A stretch of 23,541 nucleotides of DNA, taken from positions 1-23,541 of the forward strand of contig JBGAWK010000036.1 in assembly GCA_044227665.1 (NCBI GenBank). Reading direction: 5' to 3'. The position numbers and the translations under genes are program-made. Within the stretch, counting starts at the first letter, position 1. Each line of letters starts with the position of its first letter. The notes beneath the pieces are model-generated. The model saw only the letters and a program-made list of their open reading frames with translations, had not been told where the DNA came from and did not search any database. Below, one piece after another: positions 7,056 through 16,490 of the stretch. Origin of the DNA: JBGAWK01 sp044227665. Lineage in GTDB: Bacteria; Bacteroidota; Bacteroidia; Chitinophagales; JADIYW01.

Positions 7056-7598
7056 ATGAGTTCAATAGCATTAGACACACCTACACAGGCACTGCAAGGC
7101 GAAGGGTATATGCTTTCCACCTTGGATAAATTGGTAGGCATGGCACGCAAGAATTCGTTGTGGCCACTACCTTTTGCTACCTCCTGCTGCGGTATAGAGT
7201 TTATGGCAACGATGGCATCCACTTATGATTTGGCGCAGTTTGGCTCAGAACGCGTGAGCTTCTCCCCCCGTCAGGCCGACCTACTTATGGTTATGGGTAC
7301 CATCTCCAAGAAAATGGGGCCTATACTCCGTCAAGTATATATACAAATGGCAGAGCCACGCTGGGTAATATCTGTAGGTGCTTGCGCCTGTAGTGGTGGC
7401 ATCTTTGACACCTATAGCGTATTACAGGGTATAGATAAAGTCATACCCGTAGATGTTTATGTGCCAGGCTGTCCGCCTCGCCCCGAACAAATTTTGGATG
7501 GTATCGTAAAGATTCAGGATTTGGTACAGAATGAATCCTTACGCCGACGTAATTCTCCCGAATACAAAGCATTGTTATCATCTTATGGCATTCAATAA
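7056..7598 (+). CDS. nuoB: NADH:quinone oxidoreductase subunit B (N2 cluster)
   Basis: 180 residues. It carries the ligands of the terminal 4Fe-4S cluster N2, which hands electrons to quinone: the tandem pair C44-C45 in TSCCGIEF, C110 in GACACSGG and C139 in PGCPPRPE. The N-terminal SLWPLPFATSCCG segment and RQADLLMVMGT are family-typical. It sits on the connecting arm against NuoD and NuoI. The last base of its TAA stop is the first base of the nuoC ATG, which suggests translational coupling. Confidence 0.97.
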   Translation: MSSIALDTPTQALQGEGYMLSTLDKLVGMARKNSLWPLPFATSCCGIEFMATMASTYDLAQFGSERVSFSPRQADLLMVMGTISKKMGPILRQVYIQMAEPRWVISVGACACSGGIFDTYSVLQGIDKVIPVDVYVPGCPPRPEQILDGIVKIQDLVQNESLRRRNSPEYKALLSSYGIQ

Positions 7599-8122
7599 TG
7601 AGCATACCTTTCTCCGACATACAGCAATTAATTTCAGATAAATTTGGCGACAAAGTATCTGCATATACTGAGGAATACGGCATAGCTACATTTGAGACCA
7701 CCCCTGATAACTTAATAGAGGTAGTAAATTATATTACTACAGAACCTGCATTGAATTTTCATTTTCTTACAGATATATGTGGTGTACATCTTCCTGACAA
7801 CGATACCCCTTACCAGTTTGTGGCAGTATATCAATTCCATAATATGCCCCAAAAGACAAGACTCAGAATAAAAGTTTTCCTCGATGGCGGAAAGCCTCAG
7901 GTGCCTACGATTACGGGATTGTATAATTCAGCAAACTGGCTGGAAAGAGAAACCTATGATTTCTTCGGCATAGAGTTCTTAGGGCATCCTAATATGGTAC
8001 GTATTCTCAATATGGACGAGATGACAGTATTCCCTTTGCGCAAAGAATTTCCGCTAGAAGATGCTGGAAGAAATGATAAAGATGACAGATTTTTTGGTAG
8101 AAGTATTCATAATGAATCATAG
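7598..8122 (+). CDS. nuoC: NADH:quinone oxidoreductase subunit C
   Basis: 174-residue 30-kDa-type subunit of the peripheral arm. The signature ERETYDFFGIEFLGHPN followed by a Met-Val-Arg segment and FPLRKEFPLED is clear at about 117-154. It contains no metal cluster and braces NuoD. It is a separate gene here, unlike the fused nuoCD of enterobacteria. It overlaps the nuoB stop by one base and is followed after three bases by the GTG start of nuoD. Confidence 0.96.
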   Translation: MSIPFSDIQQLISDKFGDKVSAYTEEYGIATFETTPDNLIEVVNYITTEPALNFHFLTDICGVHLPDNDTPYQFVAVYQFHNMPQKTRLRIKVFLDGGKPQVPTITGLYNSANWLERETYDFFGIEFLGHPNMVRILNMDEMTVFPLRKEFPLEDAGRNDKDDRFFGRSIHNES

Positions 8123-8125
8123 CAC

Positions 8126-9340
8126 GTGGTAAAAAGATTTGAAGATTATATAAGAGACAGAGAAAGTGATGACGGCAGCGAGCTGTCCATCTTAAATTTG
8201 GGACCTACGCACCCTGCCACACATGGTATCTTCCAGAATATACTGTTGATGGATGGAGAGCGCATCGTAGATGCAGAACCTACAGTAGGATATATTCATA
8301 GAGCCTTTGAAAAATTAGCCGAAAGGCGTCCTTATAATCAGATTACACCCATCACTGACCGTCTCAACTACTGCTCATCACCTATAAATAATATGGGATG
8401 GCACATGACGGTAGAAAAGCTATGCCATATAGAAGTGCCCAAAAGAGCACAATACATTAGAGTGATAATCATGGAGTTGGCACGTATTGCTGACCATTTG
8501 GTATGTAACTCCATATTAGGTGTGGACACAGGTGCGCTAACGGGATTTTTATATGTATTTCAGGAAAGAGAAAAAATTTATGATATCTATGAAGAAATCT
8601 GCGGCGCAAGGCTTACTACCAATATAGGTAGAATAGGCGGTATCGAGCGAGACCTTAGCCCCAAAGCCGAAGCCATGATAAAAGATTTTCTAGAAAAATT
8701 TCCAAAGGTATTTGCCGAATTTGAGCGCCTCCTTAATCGCAACAGGATATTTTTGGACAGGACTGTAAACGTAGGGCCTATTACAGCGGAAATGGCCTTA
8801 AACTACGGCTTTACAGGGCCCAATCTTAGAGCCGCCGGTGTGGACTATGATGTTCGTATAGCCGACCCTTATTCCTCGTATAGCGATTTCAGCTTCGACA
8901 TACCTGTAGGCACTAATGGCGATACCAATGATAGATATATGGTGCGAAGTGAGGAAATTTGGCAAAGTATCAGTATCATCCGTCAGGCATTTGAAAATCT
9001 GCCTAAAGGTGACTACCATGCTGATGTGCCCGAATATTTCTTGCCTCCCAAGCAAGAAGTATATAATAATATGGAAGCACTCATCTATCACTTTAAGATA
9101 GTGATGGGTGAGATACCTATACCGCAGGGTGAAGTTTATCATGCAGTAGAAGGCGGCAATGGAGAATTGGGATATTATCTAATTAGTGATGGGGGACGAA
9201 CTCCATATAGATTGCACTTCCGAAGACCATGTTTTATATATTATCAAGCATTTCCCGAAATGATAAAAGGAGCATTACTCTCCGATGCCATAGTAATCAT
9301 GAGTAGTTTAAACGTAATAGCAGGAGAATTAGACGCATAA
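8126..9340 (+). CDS. nuoD: NADH:quinone oxidoreductase subunit D (49-kDa type)
   Basis: 404 residues. It forms the quinone pocket together with NuoB. LNLGPTHPATHGIFQN (about 23-38) with the conserved quinone-binding His, EPTVGYIHRAFEKLAE (about 52-67) and the DRLNYCSSPINNMGW segment are all typical, as is the C-terminal SDAIVIMSSLN. The start is GTG at 8126. No ATG precedes the conserved block in this frame, and the GTG lies three bases behind the nuoC stop, so coupling to nuoC translation probably compensates for the weak start. The family descends from the NiFe-hydrogenase large subunit but lacks its Ni ligands. Confidence 0.97.
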   Translation: MVKRFEDYIRDRESDDGSELSILNLGPTHPATHGIFQNILLMDGERIVDAEPTVGYIHRAFEKLAERRPYNQITPITDRLNYCSSPINNMGWHMTVEKLCHIEVPKRAQYIRVIIMELARIADHLVCNSILGVDTGALTGFLYVFQEREKIYDIYEEICGARLTTNIGRIGGIERDLSPKAEAMIKDFLEKFPKVFAEFERLLNRNRIFLDRTVNVGPITAEMALNYGFTGPNLRAAGVDYDVRIADPYSSYSDFSFDIPVGTNGDTNDRYMVRSEEIWQSISIIRQAFENLPKGDYHADVPEYFLPPKQEVYNNMEALIYHFKIVMGEIPIPQGEVYHAVEGGNGELGYYLISDGGRTPYRLHFRRPCFIYYQAFPEMIKGALLSDAIVIMSSLNVIAGELDA

Positions 9341-9861
9341 TGACAACAACGACACTTATAGAATTTTCGCCAGAGGCTATGCAGGAAGTGAAGACTATCA
9401 TGTTACAATATCCTGAGGATAAAAGCAAGTCCGCACTTATACCATTACTACATTTAGCACAAGCAGAATTCGACGGATGGCTCAGCGTTTCGGTCATGGA
9501 CTATGTTGCATCCCTACTGAATATAAAGCCTATAGAAGTATATGAGGTAGCCTCTTTTTACACGATGTTTAATTTGCAGCCTGTAGGTAAATATCTCATA
9601 GAGATATGTCATACCAGTTCATGCTGGCTCAATGGTGCTGAAGATATTATTACTTATTTGGAAAAAAAATTGGAAACGCCCACAGGAAAAATTACTTCCG
9701 ACGGAATGTTTCAGGTCAAAAGGGTAGAATGCTTGGGCTCCTGTGGCACAGCACCCATGTTTCAGGTGGGAGATACTTTTTACGAGAATCTTACGCTTGA
9801 AAAAGTGGACGACATTTTGGAGCAATTTAGAAAAGAAAATAAACGAAGTAGATATTGTTGA
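9340..9861 (+). CDS. nuoE: NADH:quinone oxidoreductase subunit E (2Fe-2S N1a)
   Basis: 173-residue thioredoxin-like subunit of the NADH-oxidising module. The four ligands of cluster N1a are C90 and C95 (CHTSSC) and C131 and C135 (CLGSCGTAP). ALIPLLHLAQAEFDGWLS and EVYEVASFYTMF are standard for the family. It overlaps the nuoD stop by one base (TAATG) and nuoF begins six bases after its stop. The C-terminal tail (KENKRSRYC) is a short basic extension of no recognised meaning. Confidence 0.97.
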   Translation: MTTTTLIEFSPEAMQEVKTIMLQYPEDKSKSALIPLLHLAQAEFDGWLSVSVMDYVASLLNIKPIEVYEVASFYTMFNLQPVGKYLIEICHTSSCWLNGAEDIITYLEKKLETPTGKITSDGMFQVKRVECLGSCGTAPMFQVGDTFYENLTLEKVDDILEQFRKENKRSRYC

Positions 9862-9867
9862 TAGCAG

Positions 9868-11205
9868 ATGGGAAGGAAATTATTGATAGATAAGGCACAC
9901 ATTGAAGGCATACATACGCTGGAGATATATCAGAGGGAAGGTGGCTACACAGCGCTGAAAAAAGCACTGGCGATGACTCCTGACGCTATAGTAGAAGAGG
10001 TGAAGAAGTCGGGGCTGCGAGGTCGTGGTGGTGCCGGCTTCCCTACAGGTATGAAATGGAGCTTTTTAGCAAAGCCAGAGGGCGTTCCACGTCATCTCGT
10101 ATGTAATGCCGACGAGTCAGAACCCGGCACCTTCAAGGATCGCTATCTCATGGAGAAAATACCCCATATCCTTATCGAAGGAATGATTATCTCCAGTTTT
10201 GCTTTGGGCTGCAATACTTCCTATATATATGTACGAGGCGAATACTTCTATGTTATTAAAATCCTTAGAAAAGCTATAGCAGAAGCCTATAGTGCAGGAT
10301 TGTTAGGGAAAAATATCTTAGGCACAGGCTATGACTTGGACTTATATGTACATCCCGGTGCTGGGGCATATATATGTGGAGAGGAGACAGCCTTATTGGA
10401 GTCCTTGGAAGGCAAGAGGGGAAACCCGCGTATGAAGCCACCATTCCCCGCCGTCGCAGGATTATGGGGTCGTCCTACAGTAGTGAATAACGTAGAGACC
10501 ATTGCAGCCGTAACACCTATAGTGAATATAGGCGGAGATGCGTATGCGCAGATAGGCATAGGAAAATCCACAGGCACAAAATTAATATCGGCATCAGGGC
10601 ATATCAATAAGCCCGGTGTGTATGAGATAGAATTGGGATTGCCCGTAGAAGAATTTATTTATTCAGAAGAATATTGCGGCGGTATTAGGAATGGAAAGAA
10701 GCTGAAAGCAGTGGTGGCAGGAGGGTCGTCAGTACCTGTATTGCCTACAGAACTCATCCTCAAAACGGCGGCAGGAGAACCTCGATTGATGAGCTATGAA
10801 TCATTAGGCGAAGGCGGATTCCAAACAGGCACTATGCTAGGGTCTGGTGGATTTATAGTCATGGATGAAGATACGTCCATCGTCAATAACTTATTTACTT
10901 TCAATAGATTCTACCATCACGAAAGTTGTGGACAATGCTCACCATGTAGAGAAGGGACAGGATGGATGGAGAAGGTATCCAAAAAAATATTGAAAGGCAA
11001 AGGCACTTTGCAAGACATAGATTTACTTTGGGATATACAAACTCAGATAGATGGCAAAACAATATGTCCACTAGGTGAAGCAGCATCATGGCCGGTAGCC
11101 AGTGCCATCAGACATTTTAGAAGTGAGTTTGAAGAGTATGTAAATCATCCCGAAAATATCAAAGAAGTAAAACATTATTACAGACTTAATAATATCGCAT
11201 ATTAA
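9868..11205 (+). CDS. nuoF: NADH:quinone oxidoreductase subunit F (NADH/FMN, N3)
   Basis: 445 residues, the normal length. It binds NADH and FMN and is the entry point for electrons. GRGGAGFPTG (52-61) and VCNADESEPGTFKDR (78-92) form the FMN/NADH pocket, and GAGAYICGEETALLES (164-179) is the second signature. Cluster N3 ligands are C354, C357, C360 (SCGQCSPCREG) and C400 (TICPLGEA). Its partner subunits NuoE and NuoG are encoded on either side, so the full NADH-oxidising arm is present. Some members of the phylum have an 11-subunit enzyme without this arm. Confidence 0.98.
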   Translation: MGRKLLIDKAHIEGIHTLEIYQREGGYTALKKALAMTPDAIVEEVKKSGLRGRGGAGFPTGMKWSFLAKPEGVPRHLVCNADESEPGTFKDRYLMEKIPHILIEGMIISSFALGCNTSYIYVRGEYFYVIKILRKAIAEAYSAGLLGKNILGTGYDLDLYVHPGAGAYICGEETALLESLEGKRGNPRMKPPFPAVAGLWGRPTVVNNVETIAAVTPIVNIGGDAYAQIGIGKSTGTKLISASGHINKPGVYEIELGLPVEEFIYSEEYCGGIRNGKKLKAVVAGGSSVPVLPTELILKTAAGEPRLMSYESLGEGGFQTGTMLGSGGFIVMDEDTSIVNNLFTFNRFYHHESCGQCSPCREGTGWMEKVSKKILKGKGTLQDIDLLWDIQTQIDGKTICPLGEAASWPVASAIRHFRSEFEEYVNHPENIKEVKHYYRLNNIAY

Positions 11206-11208
11206 TCC

Positions 11209-12177
11209 ATGAAAGTCACGATAGATGATAGAATTATAGATGTTCCAGCGGGTACCACCATCTTGCAGGCAGCCAGGATGATAGATGAGCGTGATGGCTC
11301 TAGAATTGCGCCACCTACGATGTGCTATTATTCTAAATTGCAAGGTACAGGAGGATATTGCAGGACATGTATAGTAAAAGTAGAGCAAGGTTCGGAAAAA
11401 GATCCTCGCCCTATGCCCAAGCCTGTAGTAAGTTGTAGAACTACGGTAATGGATGGTATGGTGGTACGCAATACTACATCTCCAGAGATTGAGCAAGCTA
11501 GAGCTGGCGTAGTGGAACTTTTGCTTATCAATCACCCTTTGGATTGTCCTATTTGCGATCAAGCTGGTGAGTGCCATCTTCAAGATCTTGGTTTTGAAAA
11601 TGGAAAGCAAAAAACAAGGTACGAATTTGAAAGAAGAACCTTTGCACCCATTTCTATCGGAAATAAGGTGAAGCTACACATGAACAGATGCATATTGTGC
11701 TATAGGTGTGTGAAAACTTGCGAACAAATTACAGATGGAAGAGTACATGGTGTTATCAATAGAGGTGATCATGCCGAAATTTCTACCTATATAGAAAAAG
11801 CTATTGAGAATGACTTCTCCGGAAATGTTATAGATGTATGTCCTGTAGGAGCGCTCACGGATAAGACCTTTCGATTCAAAAGTAGGGTATGGTTTTTAAA
11901 ACCTTTTGAGATAGAAAGAAAATGTGACAAATGCTGTGGCAAAGCTGTAGGATGGATGTTCGGTAACGATATATACCGAGTTACGGCACGTAAAGATATG
12001 CATGGAGAAGTAGAAGATTTTATTTGTAATACTTGTCGCTTTGACAAAAAACAAGCATCAGAATGGCAAATAGGCAAACCACGACACTTTGACAAAAATT
12101 CGGTAATCAATCAAAACAATTATTTTAATAAACCTAAAAAAGTAGTAATCGCTACCGACGATACACGACTATTATAA
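11209..12177 (+). CDS. nuoG: NADH:quinone oxidoreductase subunit G, short form
   Basis: 322 residues, against roughly 680-900 in most bacteria. The N-terminal ferredoxin domain has N1b ligands C39, C51, C54 and C76. The His-Cys cluster N5 has H109, C113, C116 and C122 (HPLDCPICDQAGEC). Cluster N4 has C161, C164, C167 and C211 (RCILCYRC and DVCPVGAL). A short Fe4S4-type domain follows, with CDKCC (239-243) and FICNTCRFD (272-280). The protein then ends after a polar tail, so the whole molybdopterin-oxidoreductase-like domain is missing. TAA is followed directly by nuoH, so this is not a frameshift artefact. The same short form is known to me from other Bacteroidota. All clusters of the NADH-to-quinone wire can still be formed. 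C239, C242 or C243, and C273 or C276 could hold an extra cluster, but this is uncertain. Confidence 0.94.
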   Translation: MKVTIDDRIIDVPAGTTILQAARMIDERDGSRIAPPTMCYYSKLQGTGGYCRTCIVKVEQGSEKDPRPMPKPVVSCRTTVMDGMVVRNTTSPEIEQARAGVVELLLINHPLDCPICDQAGECHLQDLGFENGKQKTRYEFERRTFAPISIGNKVKLHMNRCILCYRCVKTCEQITDGRVHGVINRGDHAEISTYIEKAIENDFSGNVIDVCPVGALTDKTFRFKSRVWFLKPFEIERKCDKCCGKAVGWMFGNDIYRVTARKDMHGEVEDFICNTCRFDKKQASEWQIGKPRHFDKNSVINQNNYFNKPKKVVIATDDTRLL

Positions 12178-12178
12178 T

Positions 12179-13219
12179 ATGCTAATTACTTTCGTCATAA
12201 CTAAACTTGTATTCGTATCGGTAATATTCCTAGTTACCCTAGGAATTGCAGCATATTCCACTTATGGAGAAAGAAAGATTGCCGCATTTTTTCAAGATAG
12301 GATAGGCCCCAATAGAGCCGGACCTGCTGGTATATTGCAGCCCTTAGCGGATGGACTGAAGATGCTGATGAAGGAAGACTTCATACCAGATACTTCCAAT
12401 AGGTTTCTGTTTGCCATAGCACCGGGATTGTCTATGCTCACAGCTTTGCTCACTAGTGCCGTAATTCCGTGGGGAACTTCATTCAAAATGGGCAATTATC
12501 AGGTTGTATTACAAGCTACGGATATCAACGTGGGATTGCTTTATGTATTCGGGGTAGTATCCATAGGGGTATATGGCGTCATGATTGGCGGCTGGGCCAG
12601 CAATAATAAGTTCTCCTTACTAGGTGCTCTCCGCGCATCTTCACAGATGATAAGCTATGAATTGCCTATGGGTCTTGCCGTAATAGCATTGTTGATGTAC
12701 ACAGGCACATTGAGCTTACACGAGATGGTAGAACAGCAGTCTGCGTGGAATGGCATGAAGTGGAATATCTTTGTGCAACCTATAGGATTCATCATATTTA
12801 TTATCTGCTCTTTTGCAGAAGCGAATCGCACTCCCTTTGACTTGCCGGAGTGTGAAACCGAGCTGGTGGGAGGCTATCATACAGAGTATAGCAGCATGAA
12901 ACTAGGGTTCTATCTTTTCTCAGAATATGTACACATGTTCATCTCTTCCGCAATAATATCAACTTTATATTTCGGGGGGTATAATTTTCCCGGCATACAG
13001 ACAGTAGCGACATTAGTGCCGGATTGGGCATTGTCGCTTATTTCATTTTCAGCATTATTTGTGAAAATACTGTTTTTTATATTTGTGTATATGTGGGTGA
13101 GGTGGACGATACCGCGATTTCGATACGACCAGCTTATGCATTTGGGATGGAGGATACTGATACCCTTAGCCATAGCTAATATAATTGTGACAGGCGGTAT
13201 TATTTTATTTGTTTTATAA
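12179..13219 (+). CDS. nuoH: NADH:quinone oxidoreductase subunit H
   Basis: 346-residue multi-pass subunit that joins the quinone cavity to the membrane arm. Diagnostic segments are AAYSTYGERKIAAFFQDRIG, followed by PNRAGPAGILQPLADGLKML and then KEDFIP, the acidic loop FAEANRTPFDLPECETELV, and GGYHTEYSSMKLGFY with SEYVHM. The start ATG 12179 follows the nuoG stop by one base. The stop lies 16 bases before the preferred nuoI start. Confidence 0.97.
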   Translation: MLITFVITKLVFVSVIFLVTLGIAAYSTYGERKIAAFFQDRIGPNRAGPAGILQPLADGLKMLMKEDFIPDTSNRFLFAIAPGLSMLTALLTSAVIPWGTSFKMGNYQVVLQATDINVGLLYVFGVVSIGVYGVMIGGWASNNKFSLLGALRASSQMISYELPMGLAVIALLMYTGTLSLHEMVEQQSAWNGMKWNIFVQPIGFIIFIICSFAEANRTPFDLPECETELVGGYHTEYSSMKLGFYLFSEYVHMFISSAIISTLYFGGYNFPGIQTVATLVPDWALSLISFSALFVKILFFIFVYMWVRWTIPRFRYDQLMHLGWRILIPLAIANIIVTGGIILFVL

Positions 13220-13235
13220 TAAAGACCAATTATTT

Positions 13236-13757
13236 ATGCAATTGACCGATAGAAAAAAAGTAGTATCAAATAAGGAAATGACCTTTAGGGAGCGCCTTTA
13301 TCTGCCGGCAATCATGACGGGAATGGGTATTACCCTAAAGCATTTTTTTAAGAAAAAAGTTACCTATATATATGGAGAAGACATCAGAGCCTTTAGTCCC
13401 GTATATAGAGGTATGCATGTGCTAAAACGCGATGAAAATGGGGCGGAACGCTGCACTGCCTGTGGGCTATGTGCGGTAGCATGTCCTGCCGAAGCGATAA
13501 CGATGGTAGCCGCCGAAAGACAAAAAGGGGATGAGAACCTCTATAGAGAAGAGAAATACGCCGCCTCTTATGAAATAAATATGTTGCGTTGTATATTCTG
13601 TGGTTTATGTGAACAAGCTTGCCCCAAACAGGCAATATACCTTACGGATAGGATTACGCCTGCAGAATACAAACGCAAAGATTTTATCTACACAAAAGAA
13701 GAATTGGTAGAGAAAACTAATGAAAGAATTGATATTACTAAAAGAGTAACCCCATGA
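13236..13757 (+). CDS. nuoI: NADH:quinone oxidoreductase subunit I (two 4Fe-4S, N6a/N6b)
   Basis: 173 residues from ATG 13236. A longer frame would begin with TTG at 13209, inside nuoH, and adds nine residues with no family resemblance, so I reject it. It contains two ferredoxin motifs, CTACGLCAVACPAEAI and CIFCGLCEQACPKQAI, which ligate clusters N6a and N6b and link NuoG to NuoB. The N-terminal amphipathic helix (LYLPAIMTGMGITLKHFF) is the membrane-contacting part seen in the family. Its TGA stop overlaps the nuoJ ATG by four bases (ATGA). Confidence 0.97.
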   Translation: MQLTDRKKVVSNKEMTFRERLYLPAIMTGMGITLKHFFKKKVTYIYGEDIRAFSPVYRGMHVLKRDENGAERCTACGLCAVACPAEAITMVAAERQKGDENLYREEKYAASYEINMLRCIFCGLCEQACPKQAIYLTDRITPAEYKRKDFIYTKEELVEKTNERIDITKRVTP

Positions 13758-14263
13758 TGTTATATGCCTTTTTAGCCATAGCCCTTATATGCATTTTGAG
13801 TGCGCTGGGGATGATATTATCTCGAAATCCCATACATAGTATCATTTCGCTTATCATTTGTTTTTTCTCTATATCTGGATTATATACGCTTATGAATGCC
13901 CAATTTTTGGCAGTAGTAAATATAATAGTATATGCCGGTGCCATCATGGTATTATTTCTTTTTGTGGTGATGATGATGAATCTCAATGAAGACAATGAAC
14001 CAAAGCAAAGTATAATATCCTATATGATGCCTGCTGTTGCCAGCGGTCTGCTAGGATTAGTACTGATTGCTTCTATAAAAAAAGCGGCACTCATACCTAT
14101 GGGCAGTCCTGATGATCAGGCAGGTATGATAGAAAATTTGGGTAAGGTATTGCTGAATGAATACTTGTTGCCTTTCGAGATGACGAGTGTACTTTTTCTA
14201 TCTGCAATGGTAGGGGTGGTCTTATTAGCTAAAAGAGAAAAAACTGTAGGAGAAAAATTATGA
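13754..14263 (+). CDS. nuoJ: NADH:quinone oxidoreductase subunit J
   Basis: 169-residue membrane subunit with about five hydrophobic helices. NPIHSIISLIICFFSISGLY and FLAVVNIIVYAGAIMVLFLF, followed by VVMMMNL, are the conserved helices 2 and 3, including the pi-bulge helix region that changes shape during turnover. Two consecutive ATGs (13754 and 13757) are possible starts. The first overlaps the nuoI stop. Its own stop overlaps the nuoK ATG by four bases. Confidence 0.96.
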   Translation: MMLYAFLAIALICILSALGMILSRNPIHSIISLIICFFSISGLYTLMNAQFLAVVNIIVYAGAIMVLFLFVVMMMNLNEDNEPKQSIISYMMPAVASGLLGLVLIASIKKAALIPMGSPDDQAGMIENLGKVLLNEYLLPFEMTSVLFLSAMVGVVLLAKREKTVGEKL

Positions 14264-14583
14264 GTACCGAAATATTACAGGGTGTACCCGTAGAGTACTT
14301 CTTATACTTGAGTTTGACACTCTTCAGTATAGGCGTATTCGGTGTGCTGTCTCGAAAGAATGCCATCATTATTTTTATGTCTATAGAGTTAATGCTCAAC
14401 GCCGTAAATATATTGTTGGTGACTTTTGCTACCATGCATGGCGATACTAAGGGTCAGGTGTTTGTATTTTTTACGATGGCTGTTGCCGCCGCGGAGGTGG
14501 CTGTTGGTCTTGCTATATTGGTAGAGATGTTTAGGGCTTTAAAAGAAGTAAATATTGAATTGATTAATAAATTGAAAGGCTAA
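14260..14583 (+). CDS. nuoK: NADH:quinone oxidoreductase subunit K
   Basis: 107 residues with three helices, the usual size. The two membrane glutamates needed for proton translocation are present: E43 in MSIELMLNAVN and E79 in AVAAAEVAVGLAI. It overlaps nuoJ by four bases and nuoL by one base, so J, K and L are probably translationally coupled. Confidence 0.97.
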   Translation: MSTEILQGVPVEYFLYLSLTLFSIGVFGVLSRKNAIIIFMSIELMLNAVNILLVTFATMHGDTKGQVFVFFTMAVAAAEVAVGLAILVEMFRALKEVNIELINKLKG

Positions 14584-16490
14584 TGGAAAATTTACAGTGT
14601 GTAATAGTATCAATTTTGTTTTTTCCATTGGTAGGTTTTATTATCAATGCATGTATAGGCAAAAAGATTCCTAAAAGTATTTCAGGAGGATTAGGGGTAA
14701 TAAGCGTAGTTGCTTCATTTGTGCTGACAATATTTTATATTTTACAAAATCCTTCACTACCCGTTTTTCATTTCAGTCTTTTATCTTGGATAAATATAGG
14801 AGAATTACATATTCCACTTTCCCTCCATATAGATAGACTTTCCATACTTATGATGCTGATAATTACGGGTGTAGGAAGTCTTATACATTTGTATTCTGTG
14901 GGCTATATGCATGAAGACGAGGGTTATGCAAGGTTTTTTTCATACCTCAATCTCTTCATATTCTTTATGTTGATATTGGTGATGGCAGGAAATTATTTAG
15001 GTATGTTTATTGGCTGGGAAGGAGTAGGATTATGTTCTTATCTGCTTATTGGATTTTGGTATGATAATCAGGATTACAATGATGCTGCCAAGAAAGCTTT
15101 TATCATGAACAGGATAGGGGACTTAGGCTTTCTATTGGGTATATTTTTCTTGCTGTTTATTTTCAATAGCTTGGAGTTCGGCGACATACAGAGTGCGCTT
15201 GCCATCAATGCAAAGGCGACACCTGTAATAATTACGACTGTATGCTTACTGCTATTTGTAGGGGCCACTGGAAAGAGTGCCCAGATACCTCTTTTTACTT
15301 GGTTGCCGGATGCTATGGCAGGCCCTACGCCAGTGTCGGCACTTATACATGCGGCTACGATGGTTACGGCAGGTATTTACATGATAGTGAGAAGCAATTT
15401 CCTATATAGTCTTTCTCCTATTGCGCTACAGGTAGTAGCTATTATAGGTATAGCTACAGCATTGGTAGGAGCAACTATAGGACTCAAACAGACAGATATA
15501 AAAAAAGTGCTGGCATATTCCACTGTAAGTCAGTTAGGATTAATGTTTTTAGCTTTGGGCGTGGGTGCCTATTCGACGGCATTATTCCACGTCATGACAC
15601 ATGCATTTTTCAAAGCACTGTTATTCTTGGGTTCGGGTAGTGTAATCCATGCTATGCATGGCGAACAGGATATCAGAAATATGGGTGGACTTAGAAAATT
15701 TATGCCTATCACTTTTGCTACCTTTCTAATTGGTTCTTTAGCTATTTCTGGAGTGCCACCATTTGCCGGATTTTTCTCAAAAGATGAAATTCTAGCAAAA
15801 GCTTTTGAGGCAAATATAGTATTATGGGCAATGGGGATGCTTACTTCTGTAATGACGGCATTCTATATGTTTAGGCTTCTGTTTGTAGCTTTTACAGGAG
15901 AATTTAGAGGTACAGAGCATCAGAAGCAGCATCTGCATGAGTCGCCATTAGTCATAACATTACCGCTAATAGTACTAGCCATTTTATCCATAGTAGGTGG
16001 GTGGATAGGGTTGCCGGAGTTCTTGGGTTTCAAAAATATGTTCCATGACTATCTTTCTTCGGTGATAGTAACACACCCTGAACATTCAGTACTTTCTCAT
16101 AGTACGGAGCTCTTACTAATGCTAATGGCCATAGTGGCTGCCGTAGTGAGTATAGTAGCAGCTTATATTATTTATGTGTCTAAATCTACAGTGCCACAGT
16201 CTGATGCAGAAACCAAGGGCGTACAGAAATTTTTACTTAAAAAGTGGTATTGGGATGAATTATATGATTATCTCATAGTAAAACCGTACAGAAAAATAGC
16301 ACAAATATTCCAAGACCTTGTAGATGAAGTTCTTATTGATGGTATAATTGTTCAAGGTACTGCCAAGATGGTAAGTTTTGCAGGAGGATTTGTACGTATG
16401 ATGCAGAGTGGCCAAGTAAACTATTATCTATTATTAATGACATTGAGTATAAGCGCCTTATTTGCTTATATATATTATAAAATTTTATGA
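14583..16490 (+). CDS. nuoL: NADH:quinone oxidoreductase subunit L (distal pump)
   Basis: 635-residue antiporter-like subunit at the far end of the membrane arm. The proton-channel residues are E146 in GWEGVGLCSYLLIGFW and K231 in GATGKSAQIPLF, followed by TWLPDAMAGPTPVSALIHAA. The HAFFKALLFLGSGSVIH motif carries the second conserved Lys. The C-terminal portion includes the long lateral helix, seen as a hydrophobic stretch near 515-540, then a polar region and a final membrane segment. The length is normal. The ATGA overlap with nuoM suggests coupled translation. Confidence 0.97.
   Translation: MENLQCVIVSILFFPLVGFIINACIGKKIPKSISGGLGVISVVASFVLTIFYILQNPSLPVFHFSLLSWINIGELHIPLSLHIDRLSILMMLIITGVGSLIHLYSVGYMHEDEGYARFFSYLNLFIFFMLILVMAGNYLGMFIGWEGVGLCSYLLIGFWYDNQDYNDAAKKAFIMNRIGDLGFLLGIFFLLFIFNSLEFGDIQSALAINAKATPVIITTVCLLLFVGATGKSAQIPLFTWLPDAMAGPTPVSALIHAATMVTAGIYMIVRSNFLYSLSPIALQVVAIIGIATALVGATIGLKQTDIKKVLAYSTVSQLGLMFLALGVGAYSTALFHVMTHAFFKALLFLGSGSVIHAMHGEQDIRNMGGLRKFMPITFATFLIGSLAISGVPPFAGFFSKDEILAKAFEANIVLWAMGMLTSVMTAFYMFRLLFVAFTGEFRGTEHQKQHLHESPLVITLPLIVLAILSIVGGWIGLPEFLGFKNMFHDYLSSVIVTHPEHSVLSHSTELLLMLMAIVAAVVSIVAAYIIYVSKSTVPQSDAETKGVQKFLLKKWYWDELYDYLIVKPYRKIAQIFQDLVDEVLIDGIIVQGTAKMVSFAGGFVRMMQSGQVNYYLLLMTLSISALFAYIYYKIL

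Noticed and set aside
13209..13235. N-terminal extension of NuoI from a TTG codon
   Set aside because: It overlaps nuoH and adds nine residues without family resemblance. ATG 13236 gives a normal NuoI N-terminus.
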